Origin: Flavobacterium phragmitis
GTDB lineage: Bacteria > Bacteroidota > Bacteroidia > Flavobacteriales > Flavobacteriaceae
DNA length: 47,085 nt
Assembly (NCBI RefSeq): GCF_900112575.1
Contig: NZ_FOMH01000009.1
Location: 1-47,085, forward strand
Direction: 5' to 3'
The translations under genes were made by a program, and so were the position numbers. Under the pieces are notes generated by a model. The model saw nothing but the letters and a program-made list of their open reading frames with translations. It made no database searches and was not told the origin of the DNA. Positions 9,088 to 17,952 of the stretch are shown here, piece after piece. Numbering within the stretch: the first letter of the stretch is position 1; every line of letters begins with the position of its first letter.

Positions 9088-10002
9088 ATGAAAAAGATTT
9101 TTCACATAGTAATAGTATTGTGTGCAGGGATTTTTAGTGCCTCAGCACAACAAGAATCACAATATTCACAATACATGTACAATACCATGACTTTTAATCC
9201 TGGATATACAGGGTCAAGGGAAGTTCTAAGTGTATTAGGATTATATAGAACACAATGGGTAGGATTAGAAGGAGCGCCAAAAACAATGAATTTCTCTGTT
9301 CAAAGCCCAATTTCAGAAAGAAATGCTTTAGGATTAAATGTTGTAAGTGATCAGATTGGTCCGTCAAAGACGACAACTGCAACACTTAATTATTCCTACA
9401 CTATTTTAGGAAGCACTGATGTAAAATATTCATTTGGTATTTCTGGAGGATTCGACAATTTTGAAGTAGACTATAATAAATTGAATCGCGAAAGACCAGA
9501 AGATCTTTATTTATCAGGTACTATATCTCAATTTTCGCCAAATGTTGGAGTAGGGTTTTATGTACATTCTTATAATTGGTATGTAGGATTGGCATCACCA
9601 AGATTACTTAAAACAAGCTATTATGACGATATTAAAGAAACTACTTATTCTACAAAATCACATGTTTATTTAATTGGGGGGTATGTGTTTGATCTTAACC
9701 CTTATTTGAAATTCAAGCCAGCAGCTTTAATAAAAGGAGTTTCTGGTGCACCTCTTTCTGTAGACGTTTCGGCAAGTTTTTTAATCAACGACAAATTAAC
9801 TCTTGGAGCAGCATATCGTTGGGATGCCGCAGTAAGTGCTTTAGCTGGTTTCCAAATTACAGATGGATTACAAATCGGTTATGCATATGATTATGATACA
9901 ACAAAAATTGGGAATTATAATTCTGGATCTCATGAAATATTCCTAAGGTTTGAATTGTTTAGTAAATCAAAAACTAGACTTGTAACACCAAGATTCTTCT
10001 AA
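9088..10002 (+). CDS. PorP/SprF-family type IX secretion system membrane protein
   Basis: 304 residues with a clear signal peptide (MKKIFHIVIVLCAGIFSASAQ) followed by the family hallmark QYSQYMYNTMTFNPGYTGSR. The rest is made of amphipathic strands with periodic aromatic residues and glycines, as in an outer-membrane beta-barrel (FSPNVGVGFY, LKFKPAALIKG, LTLGAAYRWD, ending HEIFLRFELF). Members act at the outer membrane with T9SS, and the SprF branch is needed for secretion or surface attachment of type B cargo. It begins 35 bp after the type B cargo gene and ends 20 bp before the OmpA-type gene, so the three form an operon. I infer that it is the dedicated partner of the upstream cargo protein. 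Confidence 0.92.
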   Translation: MKKIFHIVIVLCAGIFSASAQQESQYSQYMYNTMTFNPGYTGSREVLSVLGLYRTQWVGLEGAPKTMNFSVQSPISERNALGLNVVSDQIGPSKTTTATLNYSYTILGSTDVKYSFGISGGFDNFEVDYNKLNRERPEDLYLSGTISQFSPNVGVGFYVHSYNWYVGLASPRLLKTSYYDDIKETTYSTKSHVYLIGGYVFDLNPYLKFKPAALIKGVSGAPLSVDVSASFLINDKLTLGAAYRWDAAVSALAGFQITDGLQIGYAYDYDTTKIGNYNSGSHEIFLRFELFSKSKTRLVTPRFF

Positions 10003-10022
10003 TAAATTAAAACTAAAACAAA

Positions 10023-12014
10023 ATGAGCTACAGAAAAATAACATTAATTTTCGTTTTATTAACGTCATTAATAATGCAGTTCTGCAGTGGTTTGCATGCG
10101 CAGACTAAAAAAGTAAGCAAAGCGGATGACGCATATAATAAATTTGCTTTTATAGAAGCTGCAAAATTATATAGAGAAGAGATAAAAAATGGAAGTAATG
10201 CAGTCGATCTTTATACTAAACTGGGAAATTGCTATTATTTTAATGCCAATTATGCTGAAGCTGTAGAGTGTTATTCTAAAATAATAGAATCTTTGACAAG
10301 TGCTGAGCCTGAGTATTATTTTAGATATGCCCAAGCTTTAAATAATATTCAAGATTATAAAGAATCAGAATCTGTAATGAAAAAATATTATGAGAAATCC
10401 GGGAAAAAAGACTTAAGTGAAAATTGGAATGAAAAGAAATTATTGGCGGATATTAAAAAACAATCTGGACGTTATTCGATAAATACAGTAAGCATCAACA
10501 CTCCATTTTCTGATTTCGGAACTGCATTGTACAATAAAAATAATGTAATATACGCATCTGCTAGAGATACTGGAATTGTTGTAAAACGTAAACACAGTTG
10601 GAACGAAAAAGCTTTCCTTAAACTATATTCTGCTGAAATTACTGTTGATGGTGGGCTTCAGAACCCTGTAAAGTTAAAAGGTGATGTTAATACAAGGTAC
10701 CACCAAAGTTCGCCAGCAATAACAAAAGATGGTAAGAAAATGTTTTTTACACGAAATAATTATTTTGAAGGAAAACTGGGAGAGGATAAAAAAGGAACTA
10801 CTTATTTGAAAATTTATTCGGCTGAAAACGTAAATGGGGAATGGAAAAATGTAAAAGAATTACCTTACCCTGTAAATAGTGATGGATTTTCATCTGCTCA
10901 TCCTGCCTTGAGTCCAGACGAGAGCCAGCTTTATTTTGCTTCAGATCGAAACAACACTTTCGGTAATTCGGATTTGTATGTGGTAAGTTTAAAAAAAGGT
11001 GGAATTATTGGAAATGATGTTACGAAATTAGGTGACGAGATAAATACTTTAGGAAAGGAGACTTTTCCTTATGTAGATAAAAATGGAGTATTGTATTTTG
11101 CTTCTGATGGTCATCCTGGATTAGGAGGATTGGATTTATTTGCAGCTAGTAAAGATAGCGATGGAGTATATCATGTTGTAAATTTAGGCGAAGGAGTAAA
11201 TAGCAGTTCTGATGATTTTGCTTATATGATTAACAATGATACAAAAATGGGCTTTTTCTCTTCAAATAGAAGTGGCAATGATGATATTTATAGTTTTGTA
11301 GAAAATAAACCAGTACAATTTGATTTTAATATTAGTCCTATGGTTTATGGACTAGTTAAATATTATAAAAGTGGAATGCCAATTGATGGGCTGTCAGTAG
11401 AAGTTTATAATGATAAAGACGAAAAAATTAAAACATTATTGAGTGATAAGGATGGTAAGTACTCAATGGAACTAGAGCCATACAAAAAATATAAGTTAGT
11501 ATATAAAAAGCCCGGGCTGGTAGAAAAAACACAATTGGTACCTGAATTAAAGCCAGCAGAAAAAAGAGAATATATACATGAATTCTTAGATGAAATGATT
11601 GTACAGGTAGGAAATGATATTGTGCCGGTTGTTGAAGGAACTAATTTGACAGATATTTTGAAACTAAATCCAATTTATTTTGACTATAATGGATACAAAA
11701 TTAGAGAATCCTCAAAACCTGAACTGGACAAAATAGTCGATTTTATGAAATTACGTCCAAATGTAACTATTAAAGTAAATTCGCATACAGATAGTAGAGG
11801 AAAAGATGATTTTAATATGAAGTTATCTGAAAATCGCGCTAAAGCTACTGTAGATTATCTTGTAGATCATGGTATAAATAAAGAGCGTTTAACCGGACAG
11901 GGATATGGAGAAACACAATTGATAAATAGATGTTCAAATGGAGTTCCTTGTTCTGAAGCAGAACATCAAGCCAATAGACGTTCTGAATTTATTGTACATA
12001 TAAATCGGAATTAA
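10023..12014 (+). CDS. OmpA-family protein with TPR, PD40 propeller and peptidoglycan-binding domains (PorE-like)
   Basis: 663 residues. After a signal peptide (to GLHAQ near residue 27) come TPR-like helices (residues ~35-140, AAKLYREEIK, YTKLGNCYYFNANYAEAVE). A WD40/PD40-type propeller follows (~150-440) with repeated SPAITKDGKKMFFTRN, HPALSPDESQLYFASDRN and YFASDGHPGLGGLDLF motifs. A carboxypeptidase-regulatory-like beta-sandwich (~445-520) precedes a C-terminal OmpA domain (~550-660) with NPIYFDYNGYKIR, VNSHTDSRG, LSENRAKATVDYL and ANRRSEF, the residues that contact peptidoglycan. This architecture is typical of periplasmic proteins encoded with PorP/SprF genes, linking the T9SS outer-membrane complex to the cell wall. 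It is the third gene of the operon (20-bp gap) and is followed by a terminator. Confidence 0.9.
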   Translation: MSYRKITLIFVLLTSLIMQFCSGLHAQTKKVSKADDAYNKFAFIEAAKLYREEIKNGSNAVDLYTKLGNCYYFNANYAEAVECYSKIIESLTSAEPEYYFRYAQALNNIQDYKESESVMKKYYEKSGKKDLSENWNEKKLLADIKKQSGRYSINTVSINTPFSDFGTALYNKNNVIYASARDTGIVVKRKHSWNEKAFLKLYSAEITVDGGLQNPVKLKGDVNTRYHQSSPAITKDGKKMFFTRNNYFEGKLGEDKKGTTYLKIYSAENVNGEWKNVKELPYPVNSDGFSSAHPALSPDESQLYFASDRNNTFGNSDLYVVSLKKGGIIGNDVTKLGDEINTLGKETFPYVDKNGVLYFASDGHPGLGGLDLFAASKDSDGVYHVVNLGEGVNSSSDDFAYMINNDTKMGFFSSNRSGNDDIYSFVENKPVQFDFNISPMVYGLVKYYKSGMPIDGLSVEVYNDKDEKIKTLLSDKDGKYSMELEPYKKYKLVYKKPGLVEKTQLVPELKPAEKREYIHEFLDEMIVQVGNDIVPVVEGTNLTDILKLNPIYFDYNGYKIRESSKPELDKIVDFMKLRPNVTIKVNSHTDSRGKDDFNMKLSENRAKATVDYLVDHGINKERLTGQGYGETQLINRCSNGVPCSEAEHQANRRSEFIVHINRN

Positions 12015-12045
12015 ATTGTTGATAAATTAAATTTAAATTGAGAAT

Positions 12046-12078
12046 GAGGATGTTTCTTTAGAGATATCCTCTTTTTTT
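12046..12078 (+). terminator. Terminator of the T9SS cargo operon
   Basis: GAGGAT (12046-12051) pairs with ATCCTC (12066-12071), followed by seven T residues. It lies 32 bp after the OmpA-family stop codon. Confidence 0.65.
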
Positions 12079-12086
12079 AAAAAAAA

Positions 12087-12113
12087 ACTGCCTCACTTTT
12101 TGAGGCAGTCTTA
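12087..12113. terminator. Bidirectional terminator between convergent operons
   Basis: A perfect 9-bp stem ACTGCCTCA/TGAGGCAGT (12087-12095, 12101-12109) with a 5-nt loop. An A run lies on its left and a T-rich stretch on its right, so it can terminate both the + strand operon and the AraC genes arriving on the - strand. A closely related hairpin (CTGCCTCA/TGAGGCAG) ends the lut genes at 30067. Confidence 0.8.
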
Positions 12114-12143
12114 TTTTGTTTTTATTGGAGTCATTGTAATTTT

Positions 12144-13139
12144 TTAATTAGCTTTTTTTACAAAATCATCCATAGGTTTATGATTGAATAATTCAAAATA
12201 TTTAGAAGAAAAATAGCTTAATTTACTATAACTTAATTCATACATAACTTCTGTAAGTGAGTAGTATTCACCACTTTTTAAAAGTTCTCGTCCTAGATTC
12301 ATTTTTTCCCGGATGAAGAAATTATTAGGCGTAGTATCTGTGTTTTCTTTAAAAGCCATTTTATATTTTGACTCTGACATTCCTGCCATCGAAGCTAGAA
12401 ATGTAACAGAAGGAAATGGACTGTATAAATTGGACAGCATATATTTTTTGGTTTTGTTTATGGCATCACTTTCTGCTTGGGTTAAATTATTTTTTGTCTC
12501 TCCTATATCGTAAAATTTACTAAAAAAATTGCCAAGAAGTTTCAGTGTAATACCTTTTAAAAATGGCTCAAAAGATAAATCATGAATTGATTTGGTTTTA
12601 AGGGATTGTAATAAAAGGACGCTGTTACTGTCGATGTTTCCGTAGTGATAAAATACTTCATCGTCTATTTTCTCATTTAGACTGCCTTTATATTTAATTT
12701 CAGGATATTTGGTTATAAAATCTGCCAGCATTTTTTTATCAACCAATATTCTAAGAGCAAAGGTTCTTTCTTTTAAAGCGGGTTTATAGGTACTTTCAAT
12801 TTGATTATCAATTATAGCAAGATCTAATTTATCATAAGAACCTATCTCATAATTTTGGTTGTTAATCTTAATTAAATTAACATGCTCACTTAGATCAAAG
12901 TGAAATATATATAATTCGTAATCGGATCTCTGACGGTGTATTTTAAGAGGAGTATTCAAAAAAACATCCATAAAAACCACAGATATATTCGGAGTAACTT
13001 GAGTAAAATAACAATGCCCATTTCCGATTTTTTCTGGAAAAATAATTATTTTGTCAGCTATCATTTCACCACCAGTTTGTTCTGCCAGTTGTGGCATCCA
13101 TTCAGGGCTCAAGCTGTAGTAGTGTAATATTTTCTTCAT
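12144..13139 (-). CDS. AraC-type transcription regulator, paralog B
   Basis: 331 residues. The C-terminal ~100 residues are an AraC-type double helix-turn-helix (FPSVTFLASMAGMSESKYK, TPNNFFIREKMNLGRELL, ending with SKLSYFSSKYFELFNHKP). The N-terminal ~220 residues form a ligand- or partner-binding region that starts LHYYSLSPEWMPQLAEQTGG and is shared with the neighbouring gene (WVENLAEQFGGE); I do not recognise it as a standard cupin. The second, specificity-reading helix region (SKLSYFSSKY) is close to the AraC consensus. The gene lies 44 bp downstream of its paralog in the same orientation, so they are probably co-transcribed and end at the shared bidirectional terminator. No target genes are evident; the two may form heterodimers or regulate nearby surface genes, which is speculation. 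Confidence 0.85.
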   Translation of the reverse strand: MKKILHYYSLSPEWMPQLAEQTGGEMIADKIIIFPEKIGNGHCYFTQVTPNISVVFMDVFLNTPLKIHRQRSDYELYIFHFDLSEHVNLIKINNQNYEIGSYDKLDLAIIDNQIESTYKPALKERTFALRILVDKKMLADFITKYPEIKYKGSLNEKIDDEVFYHYGNIDSNSVLLLQSLKTKSIHDLSFEPFLKGITLKLLGNFFSKFYDIGETKNNLTQAESDAINKTKKYMLSNLYSPFPSVTFLASMAGMSESKYKMAFKENTDTTPNNFFIREKMNLGRELLKSGEYYSLTEVMYELSYSKLSYFSSKYFELFNHKPMDDFVKKAN

Positions 13140-13183
13140 AGAACAATTAGATTTTTTTTGAACTGATTATTAGAAAACTGTTT

Positions 13184-14164
13184 TTATAATTCTTTAACAA
13201 ATGTTTTTGGAGGTATACCGAAATGCTCTTTAAATTTAGAAGCAAAATAGGAGTTGTTAGTAAAATTTAGTTTATCAGCAATTTGTGATATTGATAATTG
13301 TTTGGCTTCAAGAAGTTCTTTTGCTAGAAGCAATTTGTTCTCCATAAAAAAGACATTCGGTGTGTTACCAGTGATTTTGCTAAATAAACTTTTGAATTTA
13401 GACTCCGACATATTTGCCTTACTAGCGAGTTGTTTTATGCTTGGAAAATTATCTTCTATATGTTCCATCAAATACATTTGTATAGAAATAATAGTGGCTA
13501 GGTCCTGCTGATTAACAGTTTGTATTATAATACGTTTTGTAGCTATTTTTTTTAGATAATTGGCAATTAGCATATGAACAGTCCCAGTAAGATATAAATC
13601 AAATATAGGCCCGCCTACTTTTACTTTTCTAAGATCATCTAGAATATGAAAACTGTCATTGCTCATTCTGTCAAATCTCACAATGGTATTTAATTTTGGG
13701 TTGACTATTTTATCAATGTCGGGTAAAAAAATATTGTTTTTAATGGCGAAAGATTCAATAATGTCTTTTCTAATAAAAATACAGAGAGCAAAAGTTTTAC
13801 TTCCTTTAGTTACCTCATAATCAGTTGATAAAGATCCGTCAATTACAGATAGATTATACTGCCATTTAGTAACATTGTAGGCAAAGTCATCACCAGAAAC
13901 TACGGCTTCTCCTTCAGTAAGATTATAATAGTATCCTACAAAATTAGGATTACTATTTCGCTGTATGAGGTGAAGTCTTTTTTTGTATTCCACATCAATA
14001 TAATAAGCTATTATTCCTTCGTCACATTTTAAAAAATACCGTATACCAGTTTGAATATCTTCGGGAATCATAATGAAATTTCCCTTTACTTCGCCGCCAA
14101 ATTGCTCCGCCAGATTTTCAACCCAATCCAAATCTGCACTATAAAAATGCTCAATTGTTTTCAT
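13184..14164 (-). CDS. AraC-type transcription regulator, paralog A
   Basis: 326 residues with the same layout as its downstream neighbour: an N-terminal region (IEHFYSADLDWVENLAEQFG, then strand-rich sequence to about residue 220) and a C-terminal AraC DNA-binding domain (FPSIKQLASKANMSESKFKS, TPNVFFMENKLLLAKELL, NNSYFASKFKEHFGIPP). The AraC part is very typical, with the two helix-turn-helices intact. Sequence divergence from the neighbour is high, so the duplication is old. It is the first gene of the probable two-gene unit. I found no matching TAnnTTTG element upstream. The inducer and regulon cannot be read from the sequence. Confidence 0.87.
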   Translation of the reverse strand: MKTIEHFYSADLDWVENLAEQFGGEVKGNFIMIPEDIQTGIRYFLKCDEGIIAYYIDVEYKKRLHLIQRNSNPNFVGYYYNLTEGEAVVSGDDFAYNVTKWQYNLSVIDGSLSTDYEVTKGSKTFALCIFIRKDIIESFAIKNNIFLPDIDKIVNPKLNTIVRFDRMSNDSFHILDDLRKVKVGGPIFDLYLTGTVHMLIANYLKKIATKRIIIQTVNQQDLATIISIQMYLMEHIEDNFPSIKQLASKANMSESKFKSLFSKITGNTPNVFFMENKLLLAKELLEAKQLSISQIADKLNFTNNSYFASKFKEHFGIPPKTFVKEL

Positions 14165-14470
14165 AGATAAGTATTATTTGTCTTATAAAGTTAATATTTT
14201 TTTAATTTACTGTTTTACAGTGGTTTAAAAAAATATTGTTTTAATAAGCTACTTTACATGTTTAGTAATGTTTCAATTCATTATTAAAACTATAAAAGTA
14301 GGATTAGTCTTATTTTGTTGTTTTTTTAACTTATTGAAGACAAATGGTATGCCTAAAAAAAATATTTTTGATTATATGTTGGAAATCAATTGTTTAATTT
14401 TTAAGTCAAAATGTTTTGAAATTATTTACATGGGAATTTATACCTAAAAAGGGAATATTTCCTCAATCTT
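14165..14470. other. 306-bp gap between AraC and sigma-54 activator genes
   Basis: Both flanking genes are on the - strand, so this region should hold the end of the response-regulator unit and the promoter of the AraC pair. A weak short palindrome (GGGAATATTTCC near 14451-14462), followed by T's on the - strand, could be a terminator. Nothing else is visible. Confidence 0.4.
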
Positions 14471-15799
14471 TTATTTCATTTTCTGATTTAAAGTCTTGCG
14501 GTCGATTTTCAAAATCTGTGCGGCCTTTGTTTTATTATTGTTTACAGATGATAGAACTTTTATAATTTGTTCTTTTTCATATTCCTTTAGAGATTTAAAA
14601 ATATTATTAGAACCAGATATATGGTATTTCAAACGATCTGGAACTTGATTTAAGCTTATTGTATTGTCACTGAGGATAACCATACGATGGATAATATTTT
14701 CTAGTTCTCGAATGTTTCCAGGCCAATTATATCGAAATAAAACCTCGGTAACTTTATCATCCATCTTTATATTTGGTTTGTTGTACTCGCGAGTGTATTT
14801 TTCGATAAATGCATTAACAAGTAGCGGAATATCTTCTTTACGGTCTCTTAAAGGAGCAGTTTTTATGTTTATAACATTGATACGATAATACAAGTCCTGT
14901 CTAAATGTGCCTTTTGAAATCATTTCTTCCAAATCACTGTTTGTGGCAGATATTACTCTTACATCAATTTTTTCTGCTTTACTTGAACCTATTCTTAGGA
15001 TTTCTTTTTCTTGTAAAACTCTTAAAAGTTTTATTTGAACCATCAAAGGAGCATTGCCAATTTCGTCTAGAAATATTGTACCGCCTGCCGCCGCTTGGAA
15101 TAAACCAATTCTATTCTCTAGTGCTCCTGTAAATGATCCTTTTATATGTCCAAACAATTCCGATTCAATTAAATTTTCAGGAATTCCTCCACAGTTTATG
15201 GCTATAAAAGGTTTGTCAGCATTATTTCCTGTAAAATGTATCGCCTTCGCTATTAACTCTTTTCCAGTACCGCTTTCCCCCTCAATCAATATATTTGCCT
15301 TTGTATCTTTTACGCGTTTAATCATTTCAATGTTGTCTATACATTGACTTGAATGGCCAATTATTCCGCCATAAGATTTTTCATTTTTATAATATTCAAA
15401 ATGTTCGGTAGTCTTTTTAGAATGATTTACTTTTTGTAAAGAACTTATTATAGCTTTATGTAATTCGTCACTTGTAAATGGTTTAGTTAAATATTCTAAT
15501 GCTCCTGATTTAATAGCATTAACAGCTGCATGGACAGATGGAACACCAGAGATTACTAATTTGGGTATAAAAGGATAATGTTCTTCTGTATACTTTATCA
15601 ATTCTATTCCATTGATATCAGGCATATTGATATCTGTTATTAAAAGATTTATGGATGACAGTTTCAAAACTTCGACCGCCTCAGTAACTGAGGAGGCTTT
15701 GTATGTGCGATAGTTTAGAGATTTTAATTGCCTTTGAATCAAATCAAGCATATCTGTATTGTCATCGACAATAAGTATGTTTTCTTTTCTAGAAGTCAT
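14471..15799 (-). CDS. Sigma-54-dependent response regulator (NtrC type)
   Basis: 442 residues with three domains in order. A receiver (1-~120) has the acidic pair DD, phospho-acceptor D56 in LLITDINMPD, and TKPF. An AAA+ sigma-54 activator domain (~145-375) has Walker A GESGTGKE (173-180), the sigma-54 contact loop GSFTGA (221-226; the more usual form is GAFTGA) and Walker B TIFLDEIG (241-248). A short Fis-type helix-turn-helix lies at the end (NNNKTKAAQILKIDRKTLNQ), where the protein stops almost directly after the recognition helix. It is encoded 7 bp downstream of the sensor kinase, so the pair is one transcript. It would activate sigma-54 promoters when phosphorylated; targets are unknown. 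Confidence 0.93.
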   Translation of the reverse strand: MTSRKENILIVDDNTDMLDLIQRQLKSLNYRTYKASSVTEAVEVLKLSSINLLITDINMPDINGIELIKYTEEHYPFIPKLVISGVPSVHAAVNAIKSGALEYLTKPFTSDELHKAIISSLQKVNHSKKTTEHFEYYKNEKSYGGIIGHSSQCIDNIEMIKRVKDTKANILIEGESGTGKELIAKAIHFTGNNADKPFIAINCGGIPENLIESELFGHIKGSFTGALENRIGLFQAAAGGTIFLDEIGNAPLMVQIKLLRVLQEKEILRIGSSKAEKIDVRVISATNSDLEEMISKGTFRQDLYYRINVINIKTAPLRDRKEDIPLLVNAFIEKYTREYNKPNIKMDDKVTEVLFRYNWPGNIRELENIIHRMVILSDNTISLNQVPDRLKYHISGSNNIFKSLKEYEKEQIIKVLSSVNNNKTKAAQILKIDRKTLNQKMK

Positions 15800-15806
15800 T
15801 TTGATG

Positions 15807-16898
15807 TTATGTTAAAGGGATTTTGATTATGAATATGGTTCCATTAGGAAAATTATCTTGCTGGACTATTTCACCATTATGATTTTTAATGATGCCATGT
15901 ACTACACTTAAACCCAGTCCACAGCCATAATTGACAGGTTTGGTTGAGAAGAAAGGATTGAATATTTTGTCTTTTATTTCTGCGGGGATGCCCGTTCCTT
16001 GATCTTCTATTTTTAGGTATAAGTTATAATCGTCATTATCCACAATAATTTTGATTGTACTTTTTTCTGGAGACGCATAAATGGCATTTATTATAAGATT
16101 GAATAGCACTTGTGTAATTTGAACAGAATCTATTTTTGCAATGATGGTATCGTCTTTTATAATAAGCTCATGTTTGATTTCTTTTTTTTGAAAGTTTGAT
16201 TTTAAAAATGATAAAGCAAATAGAACTATAGGTTTTACTTCTTGTAGTTCTAGTTTCTGTGGCATTTCACAGGAGAAAAACATTAGTTTTTTTACAATTT
16301 CTCTAGAATAGATAACAGAATTTATTACAATAGAAATATCAGAATCAATATCAGGGTCAGTATTGTGATCTTTTATGAGTTCTGCAAAACCAAGAATATT
16401 TCCTAACGGTGTATTTAATTCGTGGGCAATTCCAGCTGTCATTTCTCCTAAAAGAGTAAGACGTTCCATTCGTTCTAACATTCTTCTTAAAGCCGTTTTT
16501 CTTTCCAAAGTTTGATATTTTTCAATATAGTTGCCTATCTCTATAGCAATTGTATCTAACAATTTCTGCTCATCTTCTTGAAAATCCTCTTGTGAATATT
16601 TTATGGATGGATAATGAACTTTAATATGACCAACATCTTCGTTTTTAATTTTTATTATACTTGACTGGAAAATACTGTTTTCACTATGTTCAGAAGTTGA
16701 CAAATGATAGTCTATTACGTGAATTTCTACAGTAGCATCCAGATTAAATCTCCAGGCATTTTTTATGCTTACTATAATTTCGTGAAGCGTCTGAATATGA
16801 ATAGAATTGGATTTGGAAATAATCTTCGAAATTTCATATAGGCAGGTAAGTTCTTTAATTCTTTCCTTTAAATTTTCCTCTGTTAATTGCAAATTCAT
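15807..16898 (-). CDS. Cytoplasmic sensor histidine kinase (NtrB-like partner)
   Basis: 363 residues, no transmembrane segment. Residues ~10-125 form a GAF-like sensory region (LTCLYEISKIISKS, ILFQ-rich strands, EDEQKLLDTIAIEIGNYIE) leading into a coiled segment. The HisKA dimerisation helix has phospho-acceptor H159 in GIAHELNTPLGN. The HATPase domain shows the N-box (FNLIINAIYASP), G1 (EDQGTGIP), F-box (NPFFSTKP) and G2 (GCGLGLSVV). A soluble kinase with a GAF-like input suggests sensing of an internal signal. It is the first gene of the pair and the sigma-54 activator follows after 7 bp. The signal is not identifiable from sequence. Confidence 0.92.
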   Translation of the reverse strand: MNLQLTEENLKERIKELTCLYEISKIISKSNSIHIQTLHEIIVSIKNAWRFNLDATVEIHVIDYHLSTSEHSENSIFQSSIIKIKNEDVGHIKVHYPSIKYSQEDFQEDEQKLLDTIAIEIGNYIEKYQTLERKTALRRMLERMERLTLLGEMTAGIAHELNTPLGNILGFAELIKDHNTDPDIDSDISIVINSVIYSREIVKKLMFFSCEMPQKLELQEVKPIVLFALSFLKSNFQKKEIKHELIIKDDTIIAKIDSVQITQVLFNLIINAIYASPEKSTIKIIVDNDDYNLYLKIEDQGTGIPAEIKDKIFNPFFSTKPVNYGCGLGLSVVHGIIKNHNGEIVQQDNFPNGTIFIIKIPLT

Positions 16899-16935
16899 TG
16901 TAAGAAAATGTTTGTTTTTTTGGTTAGATTGGGTT

Positions 16936-16969
16936 CAAAAGTAAATAATTATTTTTGTGATAAAACCAA
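16936..16969 (-). promoter_or_regulatory. Promoter of the sensor kinase/activator pair
   Basis: On the - strand TACTTTTG (16943-16936) matches TAnnTTTG exactly, with TTG (16969-16967) 23 bp upstream. The -7 element lies 37 bp before the kinase start codon. Confidence 0.55.
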
Positions 16970-17215
16970 AAGAAAGTTAAAACTTAACTTATTGATAATA
17001 AAATAAATAGCGCTTAGTTTTTTGTCTTATATTGCTATTTTTTTAACTTTTTAGGGTAAATTCTGAAAGATGTTTTGTGTAAAAAACTAAGCCGAAAACT
17101 AGTATTTTTCATAAGATTAGTTTTAATGAAGTTTTAAGAACTGGATATTGGTGAATTAAGTCTTATTTTAATAGTTTAAAAACTTATAGCTCTCTGCAAA
17201 AAGCACTGGTAAAAA

Positions 17216-17223
17216 TAATTTTG
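17216..17223 (+). promoter_or_regulatory. -7 element (TAATTTTG) before the YcxB-like gene
   Basis: Exact match to TAnnTTTG, 33 bp before the ATG at 17257. No good TTG partner was found upstream. Confidence 0.4.
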
Positions 17224-17256
17224 TAGTCAAGAAAAGTATAACTGAAAACAAAAATT

Positions 17257-17790
17257 ATGACAGCTGCTAATTTTTCATTAGAGTTTCAACTTAATATTTC
17301 CGAGATAAAAAAACTGAATAAAATGTACTTTAGACATTTATTTAGAGATCGCGTTATGTTTTGTCTTCTTGCTTTATTAGTGTTTGTAATTTGTATTGAC
17401 TATATCCTAGAAACAGATTTCTTTAATTGGTTGCTTAAAAGTTTGTTTCTAGTCGTCATTTTTGTAATTATTCAGTTTTCGTTTATTGATGTTATTTCTA
17501 AAACCGTCTTTAGATGGACCAAAAAACTAATGAGGCTAGATAAATTCCCTAATAGATACAAATTGACGTTTACTTACTCTGATATTTGTGTAAAATCACC
17601 ACTTGGAGAATTGACTCATAAATGGTCTAAAATTGAAAAAGTAATTTTGACCAAAAACTTTTTGTTTTTCTACATTAAAGAACGAAATGGATATATAATT
17701 TCTATCTCTAAAAAGGACAGTGATTATAGAAAAATTGAAGAATTGCTTTCATTCGTAGAAAAAAATGTTATTCCTGTTATTAAAGTCTAA
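17257..17790 (+). CDS. YcxB-like membrane protein
   Basis: 177 residues. Two hydrophobic segments lie at about residues 33-52 (VMFCLLALLVFVICIDYIL) and 57-80 (NWLLKSLFLVVIFVIIQFSF), so it is an inner-membrane protein. A C-terminal cytoplasmic beta-domain of the YcxB type follows (YKLTFTYSDICVKSPLGELT, then HKWSKIEKVILTKNFLFFYI and IISISKKD). The order of TM pair, beta-rich strands and the W-x-K-I motif fits that family, whose function is not established. It reads away from the kinase/activator pair and is followed at some distance by a small receiver-like gene on the same strand. Confidence 0.7.
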   Translation: MTAANFSLEFQLNISEIKKLNKMYFRHLFRDRVMFCLLALLVFVICIDYILETDFFNWLLKSLFLVVIFVIIQFSFIDVISKTVFRWTKKLMRLDKFPNRYKLTFTYSDICVKSPLGELTHKWSKIEKVILTKNFLFFYIKERNGYIISISKKDSDYRKIEELLSFVEKNVIPVIKV

Positions 17791-17952
17791 TTGTTAGCTT
17801 TCTTTTATGATTAAATAGATTAAAAAAATACCTTATAATTACCATTTTATGACTTTTTGTGGGTTATGCTAATAAGAGGATAGACTTAATTTTACAATGT
17901 TCTTACTGATTTATTGTTAGGAGAAAATATTCATTGTGGGATCTTAAATAAA

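Noticed and set aside
17914..17952. TTG start that would add 13 residues to the receiver-like protein
   Set aside because: The extra residues do not resemble the fold's first strand, and ATG codons lie at 17953 and 17959 just before it.
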